From Xenorhabdus innexi (GTDB taxonomy: Bacteria; Pseudomonadota; Gammaproteobacteria; Enterobacterales; Enterobacteriaceae), in the NCBI RefSeq assembly GCF_002632485.1, contig NZ_NIBU01000002.1, positions 62,001 to 126,000 of the forward strand: DNA of 64,000 nucleotides. Direction: 5' to 3'. Each line of letters begins with the position of its first letter. Positions within the stretch are counted from its first letter, which is position 1. The position numbers were made by a program, and so were the translations under genes. The notes beneath the pieces are model-generated. The model did not search any database. It was not told where the DNA came from and was given only the letters and a program-made list of their open reading frames with translations. This document shows, piece by piece, positions 56,098 through 64,000 of the stretch.

Positions 56098-56853
56098 ATG
56101 ATGCTGACACCGGCACAAGAACACTGGCAACGCACGATGGCGACGCGTCGCGGTGATGAAACGTTGTCTTCAGCAGCGCTGACGGCCTACGAGCTGATAT
56201 TACACCGTCTGCGTATCGACCAGACGCGGTTATCCGGCCTGCAAGGAACCGAGCGAAAAATCGACTATAAACGTGACATCATCGCGGCCTATGACAGCTG
56301 GATTGACGGGGTACTCAGTGCCGATACCGGGCAGGCTGACGAGGTGCTGACCCATATCATGATTTGGCAAATCGATATCGGTAACTATGAACGCGCCTTA
56401 ACCCTGGCTGAGTATGTGATTCGTCACAACCTGCCGTTACCGGATCGCTATCACCGCACGGTCGGGCCGTTATTGGTGGATGAGATTTGCGATAAAGCGT
56501 TAACCATTTTTGCCGCGGGCAATGCCGAGATTGAACCGATATCACGGGCGGTGCTGGAAGAACTCTTCACCCTGGTGGCGCCGCTGGATATGCCGAATCA
56601 GGTCAGGGCCAAGCTGTTTAAAACACTGGCCTATACCTTGCGAAAAAGTCCGCAGCAGGCGGATAAAGAGCAGGCGTTATCCCTGATGCAGCAGGCGCTG
56701 TTGCTGTTTGCCAATATCGGGGTCAAGAAAGACATTGAAACCCTGACACGGGAATTGAAAAAGGCCGACGACGCGCCGGCAAAATCCGGTGCAGCAGCGA
56801 ATAAAACATCGAAAACCCAGACAACCGCGGCGAAGAAAACCGCTTCCCGCTAA
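56098..56853 (+). CDS. Terminase small (endonuclease) subunit, P2 gpM-like
   Basis: Works with gpP to cut cos. A 251-residue protein (250 if the second ATG is used) with LTPAQEHWQRTMATRRGDE, LSGLQGTERKIDYKRDIIAA and WIDGVLSADTGQADEVLTHI, all typical of gpM. The last 35 residues are Lys/Ala/Thr-rich and probably disordered. ACGAGGGGGA forms the ribosome site. Confidence 0.93.
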   Translation: MMLTPAQEHWQRTMATRRGDETLSSAALTAYELILHRLRIDQTRLSGLQGTERKIDYKRDIIAAYDSWIDGVLSADTGQADEVLTHIMIWQIDIGNYERALTLAEYVIRHNLPLPDRYHRTVGPLLVDEICDKALTIFAAGNAEIEPISRAVLEELFTLVAPLDMPNQVRAKLFKTLAYTLRKSPQQADKEQALSLMQQALLLFANIGVKKDIETLTRELKKADDAPAKSGAAANKTSKTQTTAAKKTASR

Positions 56854-56956
56854 CCGAATGCACCCCGCGTGCCTGGCGGCACGGTGAACCGAACGGCTTT
56901 CAGGCCTTTTCCGTTTTACCGTTCACCGCCACTTATTTCAGACACAGGTGGAACTG

Positions 56957-57448
56957 ATGAGCTTAGTCGCAACCAAACAGCCCCGACCGATGGAGAACCT
57001 GCATGAGTTGAACGATGGCGGGGCAAAAGTTACAGCCGGACCATTCTGGCCGGTGATCACACTGGCGGATTTACGGCGTTCCATGCGCCTGAGCGGGGCG
57101 GTGACGACTGAGCGGTTGATGCACATGACCACCGAAGCGGTGCTGTCAGTCAATCAGCAATTGGCCGTCTGGCAGGCGACACAGGAAAGCTTTGGTTTTC
57201 GGTCACTGGAAACCGTGCCGTCACCGGTCATCAATGACACCACGGCTCATGTTTTCCGCTATCGCCATGCGGTGTACAGCTTCACCAAAGCCATGCTGAT
57301 TGAGAACTACCGTGACATCGACACCACCCGTGACGGGGAAAAGCACGCGGAAGCCTTAAGCACACAAATTGATGATTTGCGGCGGGATGGTCAGAACGCG
57401 ATCCGGGATATGTTGGGGAAATCCCGCATGATAGCGGAATTGGTCTGA
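56957..57448 (+). CDS. Head completion protein, P2 gpL-like
   Basis: Seals the filled head before tail joining. A 163-residue protein with FWPVITLADLRRSMRLSGAV and RYRHAVYSFTKAMLIENYRD, matching the P2 L family. The ATG at 56957 has AGGTGGAACTG upstream; a GTG at 56948 is possible. Its last base is the first of the tail gene X start (TGATG overlap). Confidence 0.93.
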   Translation: MSLVATKQPRPMENLHELNDGGAKVTAGPFWPVITLADLRRSMRLSGAVTTERLMHMTTEAVLSVNQQLAVWQATQESFGFRSLETVPSPVINDTTAHVFRYRHAVYSFTKAMLIENYRDIDTTRDGEKHAEALSTQIDDLRRDGQNAIRDMLGKSRMIAELV

Positions 57449-57648
57449 TGCGAGTCAGGGCGTTTCAGGGGGATACGGTGGACTTGCTGTGCTGGCGTCA
57501 TTATGGCCGCACACAGGGCGTGGTTGAGCAGGTACTGGAGGCCAACCCGGATATGTGTCTGACAACGCGGCTGACGGCCGGTCAGTGTGTAGAGCTGCCG
57601 GATATCACCCCACCGCCCAATCAGGACATTATTCAATTATGGGACTGA
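57448..57648 (+). CDS. Tail protein X (LysM-like)
   Basis: A 66-residue gpX homologue: RVRAFQGDTVDLLCWRHYGR, then an Asn-Pro (EANPDM) and PDI near the end, the LysM-like pattern of P2 gpX, needed for tail assembly. It overlaps L at its start and precedes the holin gene. Confidence 0.9.
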   Translation: MRVRAFQGDTVDLLCWRHYGRTQGVVEQVLEANPDMCLTTRLTAGQCVELPDITPPPNQDIIQLWD

Positions 57649-57656
57649 AACTGACG

Positions 57657-57980
57657 ATGAAAGACCAACCTGATTTATGGGTCGAGATGGTCAATGGCCT
57701 GAAGAATTCATGGCCGCAGATATCCGGCTCGGGACTGGCTGTCCTGATCTGTTATGGCCGCCTGATTTATGACGGGGTAGAGCGCCGTAACCGCTGGGTT
57801 GAACCGCTGTTGTGTGGTGCCCTGTCCTGGGGCATTTCCAGTGCACTGGAGCTATTCGGCATTCCCGGCACGGTTTCACCGGCACTGGGCGGCGCGATTG
57901 GCTTTATCGGGGTGGAAAAACTGCGGGAATTTGCCGAGCGTGCCATCAATAAACGATTGGGAGATAAGCCGCATGAGTAG
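57657..57980 (+). CDS. Holin (lambda-family type, class I)
   Basis: A 107-residue membrane protein with three hydrophobic segments (SGSGLAVLICYGRLIYDG, LLCGALSWGISSALELF and PALGGAIGFIGVEKL). It forms holes to release the lysin at the end of infection. The start is uncertain: the ATG at 57657 (MKDQPDLW) fits the family length, and an ATG at 57639 is also possible. It overlaps the lysin gene by 8 bases. Confidence 0.82.
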   Translation: MKDQPDLWVEMVNGLKNSWPQISGSGLAVLICYGRLIYDGVERRNRWVEPLLCGALSWGISSALELFGIPGTVSPALGGAIGFIGVEKLREFAERAINKRLGDKPHE

Positions 57981-58374
57981 AGGTATTCGCAATCATAATC
58001 CCGGTAATATCAATTATCACGCGGCGAATCAGTGGCTCGGTCTGTTGCCGCATGACCCGACGATTGAAACGCGGTTCTGTCGGTTTGAGTCGGCCGAATA
58101 TGGCATCCGGGCGCTGATGAAGTTGCTGTGTAACTACCACAAAAACGGTTATCAGAGTATCGCCAGAATGATAGACCGCTGGGCACCCAGCAATGAAAAC
58201 AACACCACCGCGTATATCCGGGGTGTTGCCAACGCAGTCGGGGTTGATCCGCAGCAGGTGATTAGCCTGGATAAAGTGACACTGACTGCGTTAGCGAAAT
58301 CTATCATCCGGCATGAGAACGGTCAGCAGCCCTATGCCGAGGCCACGTTTGAAAAAGCGTTTGCGTTGTTATGA
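57973..58374 (+). CDS. Phage lysin, PRD1 P5-like lytic transglycosylase type
   Basis: A 133-residue protein beginning MSRGIRNHNPGNINYHAA, the signature of a group usually annotated structural protein P5 and proposed to be peptidoglycan lytic enzymes. Other stretches are RFESAEYGIRALMKLLCNYH and RMIDRWAPSNENNTTAYIRG. No signal peptide, so it relies on the holin. It lies between holin and Rz, where P2 has the unrelated lysozyme K. The ATG at 57973 overlaps the holin end. Confidence 0.85.
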   Translation: MSRGIRNHNPGNINYHAANQWLGLLPHDPTIETRFCRFESAEYGIRALMKLLCNYHKNGYQSIARMIDRWAPSNENNTTAYIRGVANAVGVDPQQVISLDKVTLTALAKSIIRHENGQQPYAEATFEKAFALL

Positions 58375-58820
58375 GCGGGAAATGGCAGCTGTTCTCGCTC
58401 GTAGGTATTGCGTTGATCGGGTTCATGGGCAATAGCCTGATTAACAAGAATACGGCGCTGCGAAATGAAAACCAGTCACTCAATCAATCGCTGTCAGCGC
58501 AAGTGGCTATCAACCTCAGACAACAAGAAAGCCTCAATGCATTACATGAACAGGATACTCAGCGGTTACAGGAACTGACCCATGCCAAAGCTGAAATTGA
58601 TCGGTTGCACGCTGCTTCTGTGGCTCACCCTGAGCGGGTGTACATCAAAGCCGAGTGCTCCTTGCCTGAAACCCCTGCCGCCCCCGGCGTGGTTAATGCA
58701 ACCGATGCCCGACCTACCGACGCCGCTGTCCGGGATTATTGGTTACTCCGGGAGCGCATTGCCACCGCCGCACAAATGATGCAGGGGTTGCAGGAATACA
58801 TTCAGACTCAGTGCAGGTGA
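58371..58820 (+). CDS. Rz-like inner-membrane spanin (i-spanin, LysB)
   Basis: A 149-residue protein with one N-terminal span (LFSLVGIALIGFMGNSLI) and a long periplasmic coiled coil (LRNENQSLNQSLSAQVAINL and on). It fuses inner and outer membranes with Rz1 in the last step of lysis. It overlaps the lysin gene by 4 bases and contains the whole Rz1 gene in another frame. Confidence 0.88.
   Translation: MSGKWQLFSLVGIALIGFMGNSLINKNTALRNENQSLNQSLSAQVAINLRQQESLNALHEQDTQRLQELTHAKAEIDRLHAASVAHPERVYIKAECSLPETPAAPGVVNATDARPTDAAVRDYWLLRERIATAAQMMQGLQEYIQTQCR
58582..58779 (+). CDS. Rz1-like outer-membrane lipoprotein spanin (o-spanin, LysC), nested in Rz
   Basis: A 65-residue frame entirely inside the Rz gene. 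It has a signal peptide with a lipobox (LLWLTLSGC, Cys about residue 20) and a Pro-rich mature part (LKPLPPPAWLMQPMPDLPTP), the features of Rz1. The nested layout is the same as in lambda and P2. Confidence 0.88.
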   Translation: MPKLKLIGCTLLLWLTLSGCTSKPSAPCLKPLPPPAWLMQPMPDLPTPLSGIIGYSGSALPPPHK

Positions 58821-58823
58821 GCC

Positions 58824-59276
58824 ATGCTAAAGCCTAATTTACTGCGTGAAATGATTGTCAGTCATGAACCGTTTTTTAACCAGAATCCGGATCGGCTGGA
58901 AGTGTTTGTCACCAAGGGAAATCTGGTGGCAACGGGTACACATTCCGCCGCGTTTCTCTACCAGTATCAACTGGAAGTGCTGGCGCTGGATTACCCGCAC
59001 CCGCTGGATAATCTGAGTCTCCCTATTCTGGCCTGGGCGCGGCGGCATCAGCCTGATTTGTTGTTTAACCCGGAACGCCGCAAAGACGGTTTTCGGTTTG
59101 AAGTTGATTTACTCAATAACGACACCGCCGACATTCTGTTTACGGTGCCGGTGTCTGAGCGGGTGATGGTCAGCCGGGAAAACGGCCGACTGATCCCCGT
59201 TCATCTTGATGAGCCGGTCTCGGATTCACCGTCACTGGCGGCATGGGATGTCCTGAATACAACGGGGAGCGCATGA
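58824..59276 (+). CDS. Tail completion protein, P2 gpR-like
   Basis: A 150-residue protein starting LKPNLLREMIVSHEPFFNQN, with LEVLALDYPHPLDNLSLPIL and LAWARRHQPDLL. It matches the P2 R family needed to finish tails. It overlaps S by 4 bases. Confidence 0.92.
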   Translation: MLKPNLLREMIVSHEPFFNQNPDRLEVFVTKGNLVATGTHSAAFLYQYQLEVLALDYPHPLDNLSLPILAWARRHQPDLLFNPERRKDGFRFEVDLLNNDTADILFTVPVSERVMVSRENGRLIPVHLDEPVSDSPSLAAWDVLNTTGSA

Positions 59277-59911
59277 GCCAGAACAATTTATTGCTTTCGC
59301 TGGAACAGGAGCTGCAACGCCTGTTATCGACAACCTCACCCGGTTATCGCAGCAAACTGGCGCGTCAGCTGGCAACGGCTATCCGTCATGACCAGCAAAA
59401 ACGTATCCGCAGCCAGAAAAATGTGGACGGTTCTGCGTATGCCCCGCGTCAGCGTCGGGTATTGCGATCCCGGAAGGGAATACGGTTTCTCTATCGGGGT
59501 CAGAGCCGGGCCTTAAAAAACTGGCGGGCAACCCGCGGACGTCGGGGACGCATGATCACCGGCTTTGATGAAGCACGCGGCGCGGTCAGGTCATTTTATC
59601 GCAGTGAGATTGATCGCTATCTGGCCATAGACCGCAGTGAAACCCGCCAGACCACTACCCGGCGTGACCCTCTGTTCCCGCGCCTGAGAACGGCCCGTTT
59701 TCTGCGGATGCGCACCACGCCGGAGTCGGCGGTGGTGGGTTTTCAGGGGAAGGCCGCAGCCATTGCCCGACAGCACCAGTATGGACTGACCGGCAGCATG
59801 AATGCGCTGGCGCAGGTCCGTTATCCCCGACGAGAATTGCTGGGGATCAGCGAGTCGGAAAAAGTCAAACTGATTGAAATGATCTATCACGATTTGGCAG
59901 GGACAGTATGA
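59273..59911 (+). CDS. Tail completion protein, P2 gpS-like
   Basis: A 212-residue Arg-rich protein (virion morphogenesis family). Family stretches include RKLARQLATAIRHDQQKRI-like LARQLATAIRHDQQKRIRSQ, VDGSAYAPRQ and ARQHQYGLTG. The ATG at 59273 overlaps R (ATGA); an earlier codon at 59243 is unlikely. It overlaps V by 4 bases. Confidence 0.92.
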   Translation: MSQNNLLLSLEQELQRLLSTTSPGYRSKLARQLATAIRHDQQKRIRSQKNVDGSAYAPRQRRVLRSRKGIRFLYRGQSRALKNWRATRGRRGRMITGFDEARGAVRSFYRSEIDRYLAIDRSETRQTTTRRDPLFPRLRTARFLRMRTTPESAVVGFQGKAAAIARQHQYGLTGSMNALAQVRYPRRELLGISESEKVKLIEMIYHDLAGTV

Positions 59912-60540
59912 CACAGGCAGAACTCTACCGATTATTGATGAATGTCGTGCGGGTCGGCACCGTGAGCGGCGTTGACCTGAGAACTCAACGTTGCCGGGTA
60001 CAAATCAGCGGCCTGCAAACGGACTGGTTGCGCTGGACCGCCCAGCGTGCCGGTACAGCCCAGACATGGTGGGCACCCAGTGTCGGTGAACAGGTTGTGG
60101 TACTGGCGGCCGGCGGGGAACTGACCACGGCGTTTGTCGTCGGTGCCCTGTACTCTGCTGCTCATGCTGCGCCGTCCGCGTCGGCTGAGGCCGTACACCT
60201 CACCTTTCCTGACGGGGCGGTGATGGAGTATGAACCGCAAACCAGCGCGTTAACGGTGACGGGTATCAAAACCGCGACTATTACCGCCTCGGCCTCGGTG
60301 CAGGTGACCGCCCCTGAAATCACCTGTACGGCCAGTCAGCAGATCACACTGAATACACCCGTCGTAGTGTGCACGGATCACCTGATCACCGGCAGTCTGC
60401 AAGTGAAACAAGGAGGCACGATGCACGGCACGATCACCCATACCGGCGGGCCATTCAGTTCGAACGGCATTGTGATTGATTCACACCGACACAGTGGTGT
60501 GTGGTCAGGTGACAGTACCTCAGGCGGGCCGGTGCAATGA
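59908..60540 (+). CDS. Baseplate spike protein, P2 gpV-like
   Basis: The central spike that punctures the host outer membrane. In the 210-residue protein the N-terminal OB fold (LRTQRCRVQISGLQTDWLRW) is followed by a beta-helical shaft (VTGIKTATITASASVQVTAP) and the C-terminal tip with DSHRHSGVW (His 193 and 195), the HxH that binds iron in P2 gpV. It overlaps W by 4 bases. Confidence 0.93.
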   Translation: MTQAELYRLLMNVVRVGTVSGVDLRTQRCRVQISGLQTDWLRWTAQRAGTAQTWWAPSVGEQVVVLAAGGELTTAFVVGALYSAAHAAPSASAEAVHLTFPDGAVMEYEPQTSALTVTGIKTATITASASVQVTAPEITCTASQQITLNTPVVVCTDHLITGSLQVKQGGTMHGTITHTGGPFSSNGIVIDSHRHSGVWSGDSTSGGPVQ

Positions 60541-60878
60541 CATTTACCGGCATGAGCAGCCAAACGGGCGGTGCGTTGTCCGACAGTGATCATATTCGCC
60601 AGAGCATCACGGATATTTTAATGACGCCGCTGGGGTCTCGGGTGATGCGCCGTGAATACGGCTCGTTACTGCCTGACCTGATTGATCAGCCGCAGAACCC
60701 GGCATTGCGTCTCAAGATTATGAGTGCCTGTTATATGGCGTTGTTGCACTGGGAGCCGCGTATCCGGTTAGACACCATCAATTATCTGCGTGCTGACTGG
60801 GGCGAATTGGTGGTCGAAATCAGCGGCGTGATGGTGCAGAACAATACCCCCTTAATGTTATCCATTCCGGTGAGGTGA
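60537..60878 (+). CDS. Baseplate wedge protein, P2 gpW-like (gp25 type)
   Basis: A 113-residue gp25-like lysozyme-fold baseplate protein. Diagnostic stretches are IRQSITDILMTPLGSRVMRR and EYGSLLPDLIDQPQNPALRL. It overlaps V by 4 bases and is followed by J after 4 bases. Confidence 0.93.
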   Translation: MTFTGMSSQTGGALSDSDHIRQSITDILMTPLGSRVMRREYGSLLPDLIDQPQNPALRLKIMSACYMALLHWEPRIRLDTINYLRADWGELVVEISGVMVQNNTPLMLSIPVR

Positions 60879-60882
60879 GTTG

Positions 60883-61792
60883 ATGCCAACGATTGATTTA
60901 AGCCTGTTACCGCCCCCGCAGGTGGTCGAATCGCTCGACTTTGAAACCCTGTTTGCTGAACGCAAGGCGGCCCTGATTGGGTTGTATCCGGCCGAACAGC
61001 GTGAAGCGATTGCCCGCACCTTAAATGCTGGAATCGGAACCCCTGACCAAACTGTTGCAGGAAAATACCTATCGGGAACTGTTGCTGCGTCAGCGTATCA
61101 ATGAAGCGGCGCGGGCGGCGATGGTGGCCTATGCCCGTGGCAGTGATTTAGACCAGCTGGGGGCCAATAACAATGTGTCGCGGCTGGTGTTGCAACCGGC
61201 GGATAATAACGCCGTGCCGCCCATTCCGGCAGTATTGGAAGCCGATGCCGATTTTCGGGTGCGAATCCCGCAGGCGTTTGAGGGCTTAAGCGTCGCGGGG
61301 CCGGTGGCGTCTTATGAATACCATGCCCGCAGTGCCGATGGCCGGGTAGCGGATGCCTCCGTTATCAGCCCGTCGCCCGCTTGTGTGACGGTCAGTATTC
61401 TGGCCCGTGACGGCAATGGCACCGCGAGTCGTGAACTGGTCGATATCGTCAGTCGTGCCCTGAATGACGAGGATGTGCGCCCGGTGGCCGACCGATTAAC
61501 GGTGCAGTCAGCAACGATTGTTAATTATGAGATTGACGCGGTGCTGTACCTCTACCCGACGCCGGAGTATGAGCCGATATTGCAGGCGGCCAAAGCCCGT
61601 CTGGCGCACTACACCGCCGAACAGCACCGCATTGGCCGCGATATTGTGCGCAGTGCCCTTTTTGCCGCGCTGCATGTGCCCGGCGTCCAGCGGGTCGAGC
61701 TGAAAAAACCACTCAACGATATGGTGCTGGATAAAACGCAGGCCAGTTATTGCACCCGCGCCCATGTGGCGCTCGGGGGTTCCGATGAATAA
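60883..61792 (+). pseudogene. Baseplate protein, P2 gpJ-like, with a frameshift near 61022
   Basis: The first frame from the ATG at 60883 reads PTIDLSLLPPPQVVESLDFE up to AIARTL, then runs out of the family and stops at 61104. The second frame picks up at LESEPLTKLLQENTYRELLL (61028 on) and continues with the rest of gpJ to 61792. P2 gpJ is a single protein with the same parts joined, so one base (an A in TTAAATG) appears to be extra. An ATG at 61025 has no ribosome site and lacks the first 47 or so residues. It may be a mutation, a sequencing error, or rare programmed slippage. Confidence 0.85.
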
Positions 61793-62393
61793 CCGATTAC
61801 TGCCGGTCGGGGCTTCCCCATTGGAAGTGGCCGCCGCTGATGCCCTGTCCACACTGGCTGATATTCCCGTCCCTATCCGTGACCTGTGGCGACCGGAACG
61901 CTGTCCGGTGCCGTTGCTGCCTTATCTGGCGTGGGCATGGTCAGTGGACCGCTGGGATATGGACTGGCCGGAACACGTTAAACGTGAGTCGATTAAGGCG
62001 GCGATGTTTGTCCATCAGCATAAAGGCACTATCGGCGCGATTCGGCGGGTGGTTGAACCGTTCGGCTATTTAATTCGCCTTATTGAATGGTGGCAGAACG
62101 GCGATGCGCCCGGCACCTTCCGGCTGGATATCGGCGTGATGGACACCGGCATCACCGAAGCCACCTATCACGAGCTGGAACGGCTGATTTTTGATGCGAA
62201 ACCCGCTTCCCGCCATCTGATTGGGATGTCCATTCAGCTGGAAACCGGGGGCACCGCCTATTGTGCCGCAAGTTGCTATGACGGCGATGTCCTGACCGTT
62301 TACCCCTATCTGGCGGAATGCCTGACCGTCACTGGCGCGGATGTGGTGGGCGCCGGGATTCACATTATTGATACGATAAGGATTGGAGCATGA
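61785..62393 (+). CDS. Tail protein, P2 gpI-like
   Basis: A 202-residue baseplate protein with RLLPVGASPLEVAAADALST, VPIRDLWRPERCPVPLLPYL, AWAWSVDRWDMDWPEHVKRE and HKGTIGAIRRVVEPFGY, the gpI consensus. The ATG at 61785 overlaps the J stop by 8 bases; an upstream codon at 61764 lies inside J. It overlaps H by 4 bases. Confidence 0.94.
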   Translation: MNNRLLPVGASPLEVAAADALSTLADIPVPIRDLWRPERCPVPLLPYLAWAWSVDRWDMDWPEHVKRESIKAAMFVHQHKGTIGAIRRVVEPFGYLIRLIEWWQNGDAPGTFRLDIGVMDTGITEATYHELERLIFDAKPASRHLIGMSIQLETGGTAYCAASCYDGDVLTVYPYLAECLTVTGADVVGAGIHIIDTIRIGA

Positions 62394-64000
62394 GTAAATA
62401 TTTTGCCCTGTTAACCCGACTGGGGGCTGACCGACTGGCGAATGCCGCTGCCCTGGGCACCAAGATTGAAATCACCCACATGGCGGTCGGGGACGGTGGC
62501 GGTCAGTTACCCACGCCGGATACGAATCAAACCCAACTCATTAATGAAAAACGCCGGGCGGCGATTAATGTGCTGAGCATTGACCCGAAGAACACGAACC
62601 AGATTATTGCCGAGCAGGTCATCCCGGAGCATGACGGCGGGTGGTGGATACGGGAAATCGGCCTGTTTGATAAAGACGGCGTGCTGATGGCGGTCGCCAA
62701 CTGCGCTGAAACCTACAAACCGCAGTTGCAGGAAGGCTCCGGCCGCACCCAGACTATCCGTATGGTACTGATTGTCAGCCACACGAATGCGGTGACGCTG
62801 AAAATTGACCCGTCGGTGGTGCTGGCGACACGGGAATATGCCGATGCGGTGGTGGCTAACGCCATCAGCGAGCACGAAAAGAGCCGCCGACATCCTGATG
62901 CGACCCTGACCGAGAAAGGGGTGGTGGTGTTAAGCAATGCGGTGGACAGCGGCAGTGAAACACAGGCCGCCACGCCGAAAGCGGTCAAGGCCGCGTATGA
63001 TTTCGCGAATACGGCCAATACGCAGGCGTACAACCGACTCGAAAAAGCGCAGAACGGGGCGGACATTCCCGACAAATCCGCGTTTGTGAAAAATCTGGGT
63101 TTTATCGCGCAGCAAACGGGGTATTCAGCGACCACGGTGATGAGTCAGAGGGGGGCAACCACAGCGTTTGCCCTTAAACACTCAAAAGAGGCGTTTAAAT
63201 CCGGTAATCACACCATCGTCAGTGATGATGAATATGCCTATGCGGAGTTAATCAACAACACCGGGTGGCGGCTGTCACTGGAAACCCTGCCGGAAAATAA
63301 GGCCTTTTCGGGGAATATCATTCTGCGCAATGCCGGGGGTGACGTGGTTTCGGTCATTAAAATCCCCCGTCAGGCCGATACCACCTTTGCCACGCTGGCG
63401 GATTTAACCGGATATCAACCTGCCGGCCATTATGCCACCAAAACAGCCGTGAACGGAAAACTCGACAAAAGTGCAGTCGTCCAGACACCCGGCACATCAA
63501 CAGAGAGCGTGATGAGTCAGGAGGGAGCGACAAAGGCGTTCGTCCTTCGACACTCAAAAGAGGCGTTTAAATCCGGTAATCACACCATCGTCAGTGATGA
63601 TGAATATGCCTATGCGGAGTTAATCAACAACACCGGGTGGCGTCTGTCACTGGAAACCCTGCCGGAAAATGAAACGTCTTCGGGAAATATCATTCTGCGC
63701 AATGCCGGAGGCGATGTGGTCTCGGTCATTAAAATCCCCCGTCAGGCCAATACCACCTTTGCCACACTGGCGGATTTAGCCGGATATCAGCCCACCGGTC
63801 ACTATGCCACTCAGACAGCACTGTCTGATGTTGAAAAGAAATCCGTTCAGGCTTTCCGTTACGGCTGGGTACGTACGATTAAAACCGCAGTGAATCACTG
63901 GACTCCGGCGGCAGAAGGTGAATTCATTATCGGGATAAAAACCTCCTTTGACGGTGCCGGCACATGGATTATTACGGAAGTCAAAGTGGCCACACTGCAA
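62390..64000 (+). CDS. Tail fibre protein, P2 gpH-like (partial, continues past window)
   Basis: Binds the host surface. The visible 537 residues begin MSKYFALLTRLGADRLANAA, with the P2 fibre collar stretch KIEITHMAVGDGGGQLPTP, GGWWIREIGLFDKDGVLMAV and the shaft TPKAVKAAYDFANTANTQAY. From about residue 250 it holds two near-identical tandem units of 124 residues (SKEAFKSGNHTIVSDDEYAY, LINNTGWRLSLETLPEN, GDVVSVIKIPRQA). The receptor-binding tip and any chaperone are outside the window. AGGATTGGAGC precedes the ATG. Module duplication and variation here is how P2-like phages and tailocins change host range. Confidence 0.92.
   Translation, partial: MSKYFALLTRLGADRLANAAALGTKIEITHMAVGDGGGQLPTPDTNQTQLINEKRRAAINVLSIDPKNTNQIIAEQVIPEHDGGWWIREIGLFDKDGVLMAVANCAETYKPQLQEGSGRTQTIRMVLIVSHTNAVTLKIDPSVVLATREYADAVVANAISEHEKSRRHPDATLTEKGVVVLSNAVDSGSETQAATPKAVKAAYDFANTANTQAYNRLEKAQNGADIPDKSAFVKNLGFIAQQTGYSATTVMSQRGATTAFALKHSKEAFKSGNHTIVSDDEYAYAELINNTGWRLSLETLPENKAFSGNIILRNAGGDVVSVIKIPRQADTTFATLADLTGYQPAGHYATKTAVNGKLDKSAVVQTPGTSTESVMSQEGATKAFVLRHSKEAFKSGNHTIVSDDEYAYAELINNTGWRLSLETLPENETSSGNIILRNAGGDVVSVIKIPRQANTTFATLADLAGYQPTGHYATQTALSDVEKKSVQAFRYGWVRTIKTAVNHWTPAAEGEFIIGIKTSFDGAGTWIITEVKVATLQ
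63139..63830 (+). repeat. Tandem 372-base duplication inside the tail fibre gene
   Basis: The unit starting GTGATGAGTCAG at 63139 recurs at 63511, exactly 372 bases (124 codons) later. The core from CACTCAAAAGAGGCG to the GATTTA at about 63404 is almost identical in both. The second copy loses similarity after about 63815. The frame is kept, so it adds a whole fibre module. Confidence 0.9.

Larger units (their letters stand above)
39640..64000. mobile_element. P2-like prophage (left part; right end beyond window)
   Basis: The gene order is that of integrated P2: integrase at the host junction, C repressor divergent from Cox, early and replication genes, a cargo locus, cos, then portal and terminase leftwards and capsid, lysis, tail and fibre genes rightwards. 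The left end lies between the cpxP terminator and int at 39771. The tail sheath, tape measure, D and Ogr genes and the right attachment site would be outside the window. Differences from P2 are the toprim primase instead of gpA, a Dam methylase, a P22-type antirepressor and a different lysin. Confidence 0.93.

Noticed and set aside
61025-61792. Separate 255-residue gene starting at the ATG at 61025
   Set aside because: It has no ribosome site and its protein is the C-terminal bulk of gpJ; it is treated as part of one frameshifted gene.

Overview
The window is a chromosomal segment of a Gram-negative enterobacterium of the Morganellaceae type (Proteus/Providencia/Photorhabdus/Xenorhabdus group; the phage gene set and IS200 copies lean towards Photorhabdus or Xenorhabdus, but this is inference). 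The evidence is the gene order mutM-coaD-waaE-waaA / core LPS genes / waaC-waaF-hldD / kbl-tdh / yibQ-envC / yibN-secB-gpsA-cysE / trmL / O-antigen cluster / cpxA-cpxR / cpxP. An O-antigen cluster between cpxA and trmL (yibK) or secB is the location known for Proteus and Providencia.

Region 1 (1-17110) builds the lipopolysaccharide core. It holds two GT4 glycosyltransferases, mutM and coaD as housekeeping passengers, waaE, the Kdo transferase waaA, then a divergent operon waaQ-wabG-wabH-wabN-like of the Klebsiella core type, three AT-rich extra glycosyltransferases, and the heptose genes waaC, waaF and hldD. One identical copy of an IS200-type element (11568-12162) has removed the original 3' end of a GT2 gene. 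Small gene remnants lie at 1-172 and 10647-10700.

Region 2 (17354-25931) is housekeeping: threonine catabolism (kbl-tdh), cell-division amidase activation (envC, yibQ), protein export (secB), glycerol-3-phosphate and cysteine synthesis (gpsA, cysE) and tRNA methylation (trmL). Relative to the E. coli order, gpmI is missing next to envC and grxC is missing between yibN and secB.

Region 3 (25977-36770) is a very AT-rich Wzx/Wzy O-antigen operon read leftwards from a clear sigma-70 promoter (36742-36770) and a JUMPstart/ops element (36610-36648). It encodes UDP-4-amino-sugar synthesis (WbpM/PglF-like dehydratase, aminotransferase, PglC-like initiating transferase) and a teichoic-acid-like polyol-phosphate pathway (TagD-like cytidylyltransferase, TagF/TagB-like transferase), plus flippase, polymerase and glycosyltransferases. 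A decayed rmlB fragment sits between two JUMPstart copies, a scar of serotype replacement.

Region 4 (36841-39637) is cpxA-cpxR, divergent from cpxP with a perfect CpxR box between them.

Region 5 (about 39640 to beyond 64000) is a P2-like prophage inserted just after the cpxP terminator. Its order is int - C repressor // cox - small early genes - dam - primase/helicase - antirepressor - repeat-rich region - IS200 - DUF4917 gene - cos - portal/terminase // capsid - head completion - lysis cassette (holin, lysin, Rz with nested Rz1) - tail and baseplate - tail fibre. The classical P2 gpA is replaced by a toprim primase/helicase. A repeat-rich region with nested inverted repeats and about 16 GTTAC/GTAAC iterons is a candidate replication origin. 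A low-GC DUF4917 (SIR2-like) gene lies exactly where P2 carries its tin/old anti-phage cargo, making it the best candidate for an undescribed defence gene. Baseplate gene J carries a frameshift, so the prophage may not be fully functional. No tRNA, rRNA or CRISPR was seen.
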